A DNA stretch of 64,000 nt, taken from Chromatiaceae bacterium (GTDB lineage: Bacteria > Pseudomonadota > Gammaproteobacteria > Chromatiales > Chromatiaceae). Of the stretch, positions 1 through 7,637 are shown in pieces. The notes beneath the pieces were generated by a model. That model was not told where the DNA came from, made no database searches, and worked only from the letters and a program-made list of their open reading frames with translations. The translations under genes and the position numbers were made by a program. Where the stretch lies: contig JACKML010000005.1 in the NCBI GenBank assembly GCA_024235415.1, positions 62,001 through 126,000 of the forward strand. The letters run 5' to 3'. The first letter of the stretch is position 1. Every line of letters starts with the position of its first letter.

Positions 1-278
1 GTCCGCTGTGTGCGTTCTGGCGCGTGACCGTCCCGCTGTCGCTGCCGGGCATCATCGCCGGCTCGTTGCTGGTGTTCGTGCCTGCCGTCGGCGAATTCGT
101 GATCCCGGACCTGCTCGGTGGGCCGGATACGCTGATGATCGGCAAGGTACTGTGGACCGAGTTCTTCAATAACCGAGACTGGCCGGTGGCGGCGTCTGTG
201 GCCGTCGCGTTGTTGGCATTGCTGGTTGCGCCGGTGCTTTTGTTCGAGCGTTTCCGTGAACGGGGGCAGTCGGAGTGA
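1..278 (+). CDS. Polyamine-type ABC transporter permease (PotH/PotB-like), 3' part only
   Basis: The gene runs in from before the window; the reading frame is open from base 3 and only the last ~90 residues are visible. The visible part carries the end of the cytoplasmic EAA-type loop (FWRVTVPLSLPGIIAG), followed by membrane helices and a short basic/acidic tail, as in binding-protein-dependent permeases of the spermidine/putrescine (Pot) class. Its stop overlaps the start of the next permease gene (GTGA), so the two are translationally coupled and probably form the heterodimeric channel. The substrate could also be another cationic amine; the ATPase and binding protein would lie upstream. 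Confidence 0.85.
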   Translation, partial: PLCAFWRVTVPLSLPGIIAGSLLVFVPAVGEFVIPDLLGGPDTLMIGKVLWTEFFNNRDWPVAASVAVALLALLVAPVLLFERFRERGQSE

Positions 279-1087
279 CCGTACGTCGGCCCACCCTGGT
301 GTTCAGCCTGTTGGCGTTCGGCTATGCGTTTCTGTACACGCCGATCTTTTCGCTGATCGTTTATTCGTTCAACGAATCGCGTCTGGTCACGGTCTGGGCG
401 GGTTTCTCGACGAAGTGGTACGTCAGCCTGCTGCACAACGAGCAGTTGCTTGGGGCCGCCTGGATCAGCCTGCGAATCGCATTGATGAACGCCACCCTGG
501 CGGTTGTCCTGGGCACCCTGGCCGGTACCGCGCTGGTGCGTTTCGGGCGCTTTCGCGGACGCTCCGCGCTGGCGTTGATGATTGGCGCGCCATTGGTGAT
601 GCCCGATGTGATCCTCGGCCTGGCCTCGCTGCTGTTGTTCGTTGCGATGGAGCAGTTGATCGGCTGGCCGGCAGGCCGGGGTATGACCACGATCACGATC
701 GCCCACGTGACCTTCTCGATGGCCTATGTCGCGGTCATTGTGCAATCGCGCCTGGTGCGCCTTGACCCATCGTTGGAGGAGGCGGCGATGGACCTCGGCG
801 CGCGGCCGTGGAAGGTGTTCTTCGTGATCACGCTGCCGTTGATCGCACCTGCATTGGCGGCCGGTTGGCTGCTCGCGTTCACCCTGTCGCTCGATGACCT
901 GGTGATCGCCAGTTTCACCTCGGGGCCTGGCGCCTCGACCCTGCCGATGGTGGTCTATTCGAGCGTGCGTCTGGGCGTCAGTCCGGAAATCAATGCCCTG
1001 GCGACCGTGCTGGTGGCCCTGGTGACCATAGGGATCGTTATCGCCGGCTGGTCGATGCAGCGAAAGGCCCGTCAGACCCAGGTATAG
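275..1087 (+). CDS. potI: Polyamine-type ABC transporter permease, PotI/PotC-like
   Basis: Inner-membrane permease of 270 residues, the usual length for PotC/PotI. A GTG start overlaps the upstream permease stop by 4 bases. Hydrophobic segments are spread along the whole protein, and the conserved EAA loop is clear (EEAAMDLGARPWKVFFVITL, about residues 168-187), which is the contact site for the ATPase. The N-terminal RRPTLVFSLLAFGYAFLYTP segment is typical of PotI. Function: one half of the membrane channel for putrescine/spermidine import. Substrate is inferred from family resemblance only. It is the last gene of the operon; the next gene converges on it after 26 bases. Confidence 0.9.
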   Translation: MTVRRPTLVFSLLAFGYAFLYTPIFSLIVYSFNESRLVTVWAGFSTKWYVSLLHNEQLLGAAWISLRIALMNATLAVVLGTLAGTALVRFGRFRGRSALALMIGAPLVMPDVILGLASLLLFVAMEQLIGWPAGRGMTTITIAHVTFSMAYVAVIVQSRLVRLDPSLEEAAMDLGARPWKVFFVITLPLIAPALAAGWLLAFTLSLDDLVIASFTSGPGASTLPMVVYSSVRLGVSPEINALATVLVALVTIGIVIAGWSMQRKARQTQV

Positions 1088-1113
1088 CCCGGATCGGCGG
1101 TTGGTCCCGTGGC

Positions 1114-1938
1114 TCAGTCCTCGTGGACGTAGTTGCGGATGATGTAGCCGCCTGACTTCTCGTCGTACTCGAGCTCCAGCAGTTTGCGCGCCGAGGCCTC
1201 TTCGAGCAGTTTGGCGAAGCTGCGAAAGCCGTGATAACTCTCGTTGAAACCGGGCTTGCGGCGTTTGAGCGCCTGCTTGACCATCGATCCCCACACCTTT
1301 TCCTGCTCGCCGCGTTCCTCGAACAGGTCTTCGACGGTCTCGACCACCAGGTCCAACGCCTGCTGTTTCTTGTCTTCCTCGCTCGGCACCTCACCGGCAG
1401 CGGGTTTCGCCGTCGTCTTCTTGGCGTTGCGCTTACGCTTGGCGCGGCGCTGTTTCTCGTCCTCGCGCACCAGGTCGTCATAGAAGATGAACTCGTCGCA
1501 ATTGGCGATCAGCAGGTCCGAGGTGGACTGCTTGACCCCAACGCCAATCACCTCCTTGTTGTTCTCGCGCAGCTTGCTGACCAGGGGTGAAAAATCGGAA
1601 TCGCCCGAGATGATCACGAAGATGTCGACGTGTGCCTTGGTGTAACAGAGGTCCAGGGCGTCCACGACCAGGCGTATATCGGCGGAGTTCTTTCCCGACT
1701 GGCGCACGTGCGGTATCTCGATCAGCTCGAACGCCGCTTCGTGCATCGGCGACTTGAACTCCTTGTAGCGTTCCCAGTCGCAGTAGGCCTTCTTGACCAC
1801 GATGCTGCCCTTGAGCAACAGGCGCTCCAGGACCTTACCGATGTCGAATGCCGCGTACTTTGCATCGCGCACGCCAAGAGCGACGTTTTCGAAATCGCAA
1901 AACAGCGCCATGCTCTGGGTCTTGCCGGGTGTGCTCAT
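1114..1938 (-). CDS. NYN-domain ribonuclease-like protein with C-terminal OST-HTH/LOTUS domain
   Basis: 274 residues. Residues ~8-150 form a NYN (PIN-like) nuclease domain with the acidic set expected for metal binding: D15 in FCDFENVA, D87 in SADIRL, and D113/D115 in SGDSDFSPL. A highly basic linker (~160-180, RRAKRKRNAKK) follows, then a C-terminal domain (~190-270) that looks like an OST-HTH/LOTUS fold and ends with GGYIIRNYV. Families of this type (LabA/DUF88) are thought to act on RNA, so a role in RNA processing or turnover is inferred. It stands alone, converging with the permease gene. The target RNA is unknown. Confidence 0.8.
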   Translation of the reverse strand: MSTPGKTQSMALFCDFENVALGVRDAKYAAFDIGKVLERLLLKGSIVVKKAYCDWERYKEFKSPMHEAAFELIEIPHVRQSGKNSADIRLVVDALDLCYTKAHVDIFVIISGDSDFSPLVSKLRENNKEVIGVGVKQSTSDLLIANCDEFIFYDDLVREDEKQRRAKRKRNAKKTTAKPAAGEVPSEEDKKQQALDLVVETVEDLFEERGEQEKVWGSMVKQALKRRKPGFNESYHGFRSFAKLLEEASARKLLELEYDEKSGGYIIRNYVHED

Positions 1939-2009
1939 CGGGTACAGGTTCCGCGTTGTGGATGGTAGCGTGGATCATCGCACGATCTGTACCCGCGTGG
2001 GCCGGGACA

Positions 2010-2828
2010 CTACCCGGAACCATCCAGCGATCTGCGGAGCGCCTGGATCTCGCCGCGCAGGGCACGCAGTTCGGCATGCACTTCGGCATTCTCCACATGC
2101 ACCAACTCGCCGATCTGTGCCGTCTCCTGCTCCTTCTGCTCCTCGACCATGGACTGCATCGTACTGACGATGATCGCGATGAACAGGTTGAGCATGGTGA
2201 AGGTCGCGATCAGGATGAAAGGGACGAAGAACGACCAGGCCCAGGGATAGACTTCCATGACCGGGCGTGCAATGCCCATCGACCAACTTTCCAGTGTCAT
2301 CACCTGGAACAGGCTGAACATCGACTCGCCGATGCTGCCGAACCACTGTGGGAAACGTTCGCCAAACAGGCCGGTGGCCATCACCGCGGCGACATAGAAC
2401 AGGATCACCAGCAGGCCGGCGATCGACATGATCCCCGGGATCGCGCGCAGCAGGGATTCGACCACGAAGCGGAAGCGCGGCACCATCGAGATCAGGCGCA
2501 GTACACGCAGCACACGCAACACGGTCAGCGGGCCGGTCGACGGCAGCAGTGCAATCCCGACAACGAAGAAGTCGAACAGGTTCCAGGGATTGCGGAAGAA
2601 CCGCCTGCCAAATGCGTACAGTTTCACCAGGATTTCGGCGACAAATATGCCAAGGAGGGTGCGGTCAAGCAGATTGAGCAGCCCGCCTGCGGTCTCCATG
2701 ACCTGTTTCGAGGTCTCGAGTCCAAGGGTCACCGCGTTGACGACAATCAGCAAAATGATCAACCGCTGAACGGCGGACGACTCTATCCAGCGCCCCAGGC
2801 GCGCCTTGCGTTGTGATGTCCCATCCAT
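2010..2828 (-). CDS. NavBac-type voltage-gated sodium channel subunit
   Basis: 272 residues with the six-helix layout of single-domain bacterial sodium channels. The S4 voltage sensor repeats Arg every third residue (VLRVLRVLR, ~103-111). The pore filter is TLESWSM (~178-184), identical in pattern to the sodium-selective NavAb filter, and the S6 helix (~200-230) is followed by a C-terminal helical region (~240-272) suited to a tetrameric coiled coil. The ATG at 2828 is chosen over one 28 codons upstream because GGAGG lies 4 bases before it. It forms tetramers in the inner membrane. Likely role: sodium entry linked to motility, pH or membrane potential signalling (inferred). Confidence 0.9.
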   Translation of the reverse strand: MDGTSQRKARLGRWIESSAVQRLIILLIVVNAVTLGLETSKQVMETAGGLLNLLDRTLLGIFVAEILVKLYAFGRRFFRNPWNLFDFFVVGIALLPSTGPLTVLRVLRVLRLISMVPRFRFVVESLLRAIPGIMSIAGLLVILFYVAAVMATGLFGERFPQWFGSIGESMFSLFQVMTLESWSMGIARPVMEVYPWAWSFFVPFILIATFTMLNLFIAIIVSTMQSMVEEQKEQETAQIGELVHVENAEVHAELRALRGEIQALRRSLDGSG

Positions 2829-3026
2829 ATCGCCTCCGGCATTTGGGCCCGGCGTCCGCCCCTTCGCTTCCGCCGCCGAGAGGATAAAACCGGGGCGCAC
2901 CGGCGCAGACACACAATTTGCGTGGCATTGCCGCTGCGCGCATCGGCCGCAAGAACCGGGTGGGCAGCGGCTGCTCGCGCGGCTAGAGTGCCTTCCAGGG
3001 ATCTCTCAGGGTCGGGCATAGGATCG

Positions 3027-3893
3027 ATGGACACGACTGACAACTATCAGCGGATCGCATATGCCATCGACTTCCTGCGTGCGCGGCATCCCGATCAGGC
3101 CGGGCTGTGTGAGCTGGCGGCGCACCTTGGCCTGAGCCCGTCGCATACCCAGCGCCTGTTCAGCCGATGGGTCGGGATCAGCCCGAAGCGTTTCCAGCAG
3201 TACCTGAGCGTGGAATATGCCAAGCAATGTATGGCCAGGACCGGTGATCTGCTGCAGTTGTCGCACGCCAGCGGCCTGTCGGGACCGGGGCGGCTGCATG
3301 ACCTGTTCGTCAACATGGAGGCCATGTCGCCGGGCGAGTTCAGGGCCGTCGCCTCAGGGATCCGGATTCATCATGGCATCGGGGTATCGCCGTTCGGCCT
3401 GGCGCATATCGCCTACACGACGCGCGGCATCTGCCACCTGGGCTTTGTCGATGACGGTTGCGTCGACGATATCGGCGCCGGTCTGCGTGAGCAATGGCCG
3501 GGTGCCGACCTGGTGCGTGACGACCAGGGTGCAGCAGCAATGCTGCAACGCGTGTTTGCGCGTCCGCTCGACCGTGCGGCGGATGGCCTTACCCTTTGGG
3601 TCAGCGGTACCAATTTCCAGATCCAGGTGTGGCGTGCACTTTTGCAGCTGCCGTTCGCCGGTCTGATCAGCTACAGCCAACTGGCTACCTGCCTGGGGCG
3701 GCCGCGTGCGGCCAGGTCCGTGGGCAGCGCGGTGGCTCGCAACCCGGTCGGATTCCTTATTCCCTGCCATCGCGTGTTGCGCGAATCCGGTGAATTCGGT
3801 ACCTATCACTGGGGGAGCGGGCGCAAAATGGCGATCTGCGCATGGGAGGCAGCCAATGCCAAGGCGGATGCCGGGGATGATGCCTCCCATTGA
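3027..3893 (+). CDS. Ada-like AraC-HTH / O6-alkylguanine-DNA methyltransferase
   Basis: 288 residues. Residues ~10-105 form an AraC-type helix-turn-helix (CELAAHLGLSPSHTQRLFSRW), and ~125-285 form the suicidal alkyltransferase domain with the acceptor cysteine in PCHRV and the preceding NPVGFLI. The N-terminal zinc domain of E. coli Ada, which senses methyl-phosphotriesters, is missing. Such HTH-MGMT proteins repair O6-methylguanine and may regulate DNA-repair genes. The start at 3027 removes a 35-residue extension that does not look like the family. It is divergent from the channel gene, across a 198-base gap. Confidence 0.9.
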   Translation: MDTTDNYQRIAYAIDFLRARHPDQAGLCELAAHLGLSPSHTQRLFSRWVGISPKRFQQYLSVEYAKQCMARTGDLLQLSHASGLSGPGRLHDLFVNMEAMSPGEFRAVASGIRIHHGIGVSPFGLAHIAYTTRGICHLGFVDDGCVDDIGAGLREQWPGADLVRDDQGAAAMLQRVFARPLDRAADGLTLWVSGTNFQIQVWRALLQLPFAGLISYSQLATCLGRPRAARSVGSAVARNPVGFLIPCHRVLRESGEFGTYHWGSGRKMAICAWEAANAKADAGDDASH

Positions 3894-3975
3894 TCGCTGT
3901 GACGAGAACCCCGGCGCTCGTGCCGGCAGTAATCGGTAATCTGAGGCCCCGGCTTTTCGTGGATCGATTCGAATA

Positions 3976-4752
3976 ATGGCGATACCGCGTCTGGTGGCGC
4001 ACCGCGGATTCATGGCGCGCTACCCTGAAAACACCCTGCTCGGTCTGCGTGCCGCGCTCGAGTCGGGCGCCTGCTTTGTCGAATGTGACGTGCAGATGAA
4101 TGCAGACGGCGATTTCGTGGTGCTGCACGACGACGACTTTCTGCGCACCGCCGGCCAGAGCCTGTCGGTGTTTGCAGCGGGCACGGCGCAGTGTTCGGCG
4201 CTCAGTGTTCACGAGCCGGTGCGCTTCGGAACCGCCTTCCACCCGCAGCCAGTGCCGATGTTGCAGCAGGTGCTGGATCTGATGCGGCATTTTCCGCAGT
4301 CGGTCGTAATGGTCGAGATCAAGGAACAGAGCCTCGCACACTGGGGCCTGGAGCCGACGATGTCGCGTCTGTTGGCACTGCTGAAGCCTCGCGCCGAACA
4401 ATGCATCGTGATTTCCTTCGATCATGCCGCGATGACTTATGTGCGGCACCACAGCGCGCTGGCGACCGGCTGGGTCCTGCATGCCTACGACACTGTCCAC
4501 CATCGGCTGGCGATGGAGCTGCGCCCGGATCTGCTGATATGCAACCATCTCAAGATAACGTCCGGGCAGATGCCCTGGGAGGAATTCGGGCGCTGGATGT
4601 TGTATGACATCACAGACCCCGAACTGGCCATTGCCTACGGCGCCCGTGGCGTCGAGTTGATCGAGACCGCCGATATCGGCGCGATGCTGCTGCATCCGCA
4701 GCTTCGCCGGTTGACCTGTGGTCCCGCGCAGGCGCCGCCGCTGGCCCTGTAG
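3976..4752 (+). CDS. Glycerophosphodiester phosphodiesterase
   Basis: 258 residues, the normal length of cytoplasmic GDPD enzymes (UgpQ-like). The N-terminus has the catalytic signature HRGFMARYPENTLLGL with His, Arg and the metal-binding Glu; ECDVQMNADGDFVVLHDDDF supplies the second metal-ligand and catalytic His. It hydrolyses glycerophosphodiesters from phospholipid turnover to glycerol-3-phosphate and an alcohol. No signal peptide is seen, so a cytoplasmic location is expected. The gene is monocistronic, starting 82 bases after the Ada-like gene and converging on the RimK-like gene. Confidence 0.9.
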   Translation: MAIPRLVAHRGFMARYPENTLLGLRAALESGACFVECDVQMNADGDFVVLHDDDFLRTAGQSLSVFAAGTAQCSALSVHEPVRFGTAFHPQPVPMLQQVLDLMRHFPQSVVMVEIKEQSLAHWGLEPTMSRLLALLKPRAEQCIVISFDHAAMTYVRHHSALATGWVLHAYDTVHHRLAMELRPDLLICNHLKITSGQMPWEEFGRWMLYDITDPELAIAYGARGVELIETADIGAMLLHPQLRRLTCGPAQAPPLAL

Positions 4753-4807
4753 GAGCCGGGCCCCTCGGCGATTCTTATCCCACAGGCCAAAAGCCCGGTC
4801 CGATACC

Positions 4808-6268
4808 CTAGCGCCCGCGTGCCTCCAGGCGGCGCAGGAATTCGCGCATGATGCGCTGGTATAGCGCGTTGCCCGCAACCTTGTCCTCGACCCCGCCGTC
4901 GATGTTCGGGTTGTCGTTGACCTCGATCACCAGCACCTTGCGGCCGGTCTGCTTCAGGTCGACACCGTAGAGGCCGTTGCCGATCGCATTGGCTGCCTTC
5001 AGCGCGGTCTGCACCACGTTCTTTGGTGCCTCGTCCAGCGGCAGCGTATCGAATGCCCCTTCGCGCGGCTTGCCCTTGGAGTGATCGACGATCTGCCAGT
5101 GCCCGCGCGACATGTAATAACGGCAGACGTACAACACCTCGCCATTGAGTATGCCGACGCGCCAGTCGAAATCCGTGTAGGTATAGGCCTGCGCCAGGAT
5201 CAGCTCGGAATCCCGAAACAGCTGTTCTGCCCTGGCCTCGAACTCGGCGCGGTCCTTGACCTTGAACACCCCGGTCGACCAGGCGCCGTCCGGCATCTTC
5301 AATACCATCGGGTAACCGAGCTGCTGCTCTGCGCGATCGAGCTCCTCGCGGCTGACGATCACACTCGCCGGTGTTGCCACCTTGTGCCGGTTTAGCAGTT
5401 CGGCGAGGTAGATCTTGTTGGTGCAGCGCAGGATCGAATCCGGGTCGTCGATCACCACCAGGCCCTCGGATGCCGCTCGGCGCGCAAAACGATAGGTGTA
5501 GTGATTGACGTTGGTGGTCTCGCGTATGAACAGCGCGTCGAACTCGGCGATGCGGCCGAAGTCACGCGAGGTGATCAGCTCGGCGTCGATGCCTTCGGCG
5601 CGCGCCGCACGGATGAACTGTGCCAATGCGCGCCGGTTGGAGGGTGCAAACCTGCCCTCGGGATCGATCAGTATCGCGAGGTCGTAGCGCATGTTGCGCC
5701 GGCCACGGGCCGACCGCCATGGCCGGCGCAGATACCCGGCCATCGCCGTGAAGAACATCTCTTCCTGGCTGCGGCGCAGTGCCTTGAGCCCCACGCTGCG
5801 AATACCGGTGATGTGCCATACCTTCGAGCGCTTGAGTTCGACCTTGATCAGTGGCGCGCGGAACATCTCGAACAGGGCGCGCCCGAGGTGGCGCAGGGCG
5901 TGTGCCTCACATTCACCGAAACACACCAGCACCTCGAAGCGCGTGATCTCGGCAGGCTGGTCGCGAAACAGCTTCTCGACGCGCCGGTCCAGGTCGTCGA
6001 GTTCGGTGCTGTACAGCGACTTGCGGCTGAGATCCTGCAGCGTGCGCACCGACGGGATGACCTTGTGACCACGCGCCTCGGCCAGCAGCGATGCATAGTA
6101 GCCTGGGCTGTGGTAGTCGGTGTCGCGGCACAGGTTGAGTACCCGCAGGTTGCGCCTGTTGGACCAGGCCGGATCGACCAGGTAGTCGCGTACCTCGACC
6201 ACGGAATAGTCGGGGAAGTCCTTCTTCCATTGCGCAAGACTGTCGACAAGGATCACGTGATCACTCAT
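4808..6268 (-). CDS. RimK-like ATP-grasp ligase with N-terminal RLAN-type domain
   Basis: 486 residues. The first ~190 residues match the extra N-terminal domain seen in long RimK-like proteins (RLAN type). Residues ~200-485 form a RimK ATP-grasp module: RETTNVNHYTYRFARRA in the pre-ATP-grasp region, LGYPMVLKMPDG for nucleotide binding, and the Mg-binding end motif IEVNDNPNIDGG. ATP-grasp ligases of this kind add amino acids or form peptide-like bonds using ATP. E. coli RimK adds Glu to ribosomal protein S6, but this protein is far longer, so a different substrate is likely. The start overlaps the end of the upstream GNAT/C39 gene by 8 bases, so the two work as a unit. Confidence 0.88.
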   Translation of the reverse strand: MSDHVILVDSLAQWKKDFPDYSVVEVRDYLVDPAWSNRRNLRVLNLCRDTDYHSPGYYASLLAEARGHKVIPSVRTLQDLSRKSLYSTELDDLDRRVEKLFRDQPAEITRFEVLVCFGECEAHALRHLGRALFEMFRAPLIKVELKRSKVWHITGIRSVGLKALRRSQEEMFFTAMAGYLRRPWRSARGRRNMRYDLAILIDPEGRFAPSNRRALAQFIRAARAEGIDAELITSRDFGRIAEFDALFIRETTNVNHYTYRFARRAASEGLVVIDDPDSILRCTNKIYLAELLNRHKVATPASVIVSREELDRAEQQLGYPMVLKMPDGAWSTGVFKVKDRAEFEARAEQLFRDSELILAQAYTYTDFDWRVGILNGEVLYVCRYYMSRGHWQIVDHSKGKPREGAFDTLPLDEAPKNVVQTALKAANAIGNGLYGVDLKQTGRKVLVIEVNDNPNIDGGVEDKVAGNALYQRIMREFLRRLEARGR

Positions 6269-7367
6269 GAATTTCCCTCCGGGTGATCAGCACGACCGAC
6301 TGCAGGCCCTTGCGGCCATAACGTGCCATCTGTTGAAACTGTGTGCGGCCGATGGGCATGTTGACCGAGTCGATCGCGGTCTCGCCTTCGTCATAGTCGA
6401 CGAACGGATCATTGACATACACAAAGTGTTCGTCGAATCCGCTGATGACCACCCAATGCGGTGACTTCTCATTGTAGATCTGCCAGGAGCTGATCAATAC
6501 GACAGGCACAGCGCCACGGTCGAAGGCCGCCTCCAGTGCCGCATCATCGAGCACACCGAAATTGACCGGGATGCCGATCTCGCGTATCTCGGCTTCCATG
6601 TCAGCCTGCACCAGCGCCATCACCTCTTTCTTTTCCGCACTGCGCACCGAATCGATCATCTGTACGCCGGGGTCGTTGACCCATATCTCGGCATCGAAGC
6701 CGCGTCGGTGCACGGCCAGCGCAAGGCCGTAGGGGCCGCATCCGCCGAGCCCGGAAGTCATGAAGATGGTCGTGGCCTCGCGCCACAGCTTCAGTTCGAG
6801 ACTGCGGCTCGGCTGCATCGTGGGGTCCAGCGTCTGCATCGCCATGATCAGGCACGCCGGTCCGCAGGTGAACTCCAGCGTCTGCTCGTACCAAGGTACG
6901 CGCTCCAGGCGTGGCTTGAGTCGGTTGTCCAGGGCCTTTTCATAGCGCCAGGCATCCATCTGGTCGGCGTAATAACCGGGATGCGAACCGAAACGCCGGT
7001 AGCCAAGGGCCTCGAACATGCCGATCGAGCTGGCGTTGTCCTTGCGGATCTCCAGCCGCATCAGGGCCCGTTCCTCGCGCCATGCCTCGGTTTCTGCACG
7101 TTCCACCAGCGCGCGTGCGACGCCCTTGCCGCGTGCTGTCTCGGCAACGGCGATCGAGTACAGGCGGGCCGTGGAAGTGCCGCGGCTGAACAGCAGGACC
7201 AGGCTGCCGATCAGCGTCTGCTCATGTTCAGCGACGAACAATGCGGCATGCGCCCTGTGCAGCAGGTGACGGAACTGGCGCCGACTGATGCGATCGCCCT
7301 CGAAACAGCGATTCTCCAGGGCGACCAGTGCGTCGAGGTCAGAGGGATGGGCCGCGCGAATGTGCAC
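6261..7367 (-). CDS. GNAT acetyltransferase / C39-like cysteine peptidase fusion
   Basis: About 368 residues. The N-terminal ~140 residues are a GNAT domain (acetyl-CoA loop ARGKGVARALVERAE; KDNASSIGMFEALGYR). The C-terminal ~200 residues are a C39-family papain-like domain: the oxyanion Gln and nucleophile Cys in YEQTLEFTCGPACL, and the catalytic His in PHWVVISGFD followed by VYVNDP. A GTG at 7367 gives an N-terminus that matches GNAT starts (VHIRAAHPSDLDALVALE); an in-frame TTG lies at 7409 and cannot be excluded. The gene overlaps the RimK-like ligase gene downstream. The pairing suggests a protein or peptide modification route (acetylation, cleavage, ligation). The substrate is unknown. 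Confidence 0.85.
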   Translation of the reverse strand: MHIRAAHPSDLDALVALENRCFEGDRISRRQFRHLLHRAHAALFVAEHEQTLIGSLVLLFSRGTSTARLYSIAVAETARGKGVARALVERAETEAWREERALMRLEIRKDNASSIGMFEALGYRRFGSHPGYYADQMDAWRYEKALDNRLKPRLERVPWYEQTLEFTCGPACLIMAMQTLDPTMQPSRSLELKLWREATTIFMTSGLGGCGPYGLALAVHRRGFDAEIWVNDPGVQMIDSVRSAEKKEVMALVQADMEAEIREIGIPVNFGVLDDAALEAAFDRGAVPVVLISSWQIYNEKSPHWVVISGFDEHFVYVNDPFVDYDEGETAIDSVNMPIGRTQFQQMARYGRKGLQSVVLITRREIHE

Positions 7368-7637
7368 CGGTAAACAGGTAGCCTGAGGCAAGCATGAAAC
7401 AGGGTTCAATTAAGAGGGAGAATGCAGCGGGGTGCAAGGGGATTTCGCGGTGCCGCCGTCGAGATTGAGAGTGCTGCAGATTCGGCCTAAAGTCATTTCG
7501 AATCACGTCATGGTGCGCGCATCGCGCACCCCACCGGCCGCGCGGTTTATCGCGATCCCGATCGTGGTAAAGATCGCTGCGACCCTGTGCGAGCCGTACA
7601 TCCACCAATTCATGTCATCGCCGCCCGGAGGCCGACC

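Noticed and set aside
1848..2816. 322-codon plus-strand open frame
   Set aside because: It is opposite the sodium channel gene and is His/Gln/Asp-rich.
3757..4878. 373-codon minus-strand open frame
   Set aside because: It is opposite the glycerophosphodiesterase gene, which has clear catalytic motifs.
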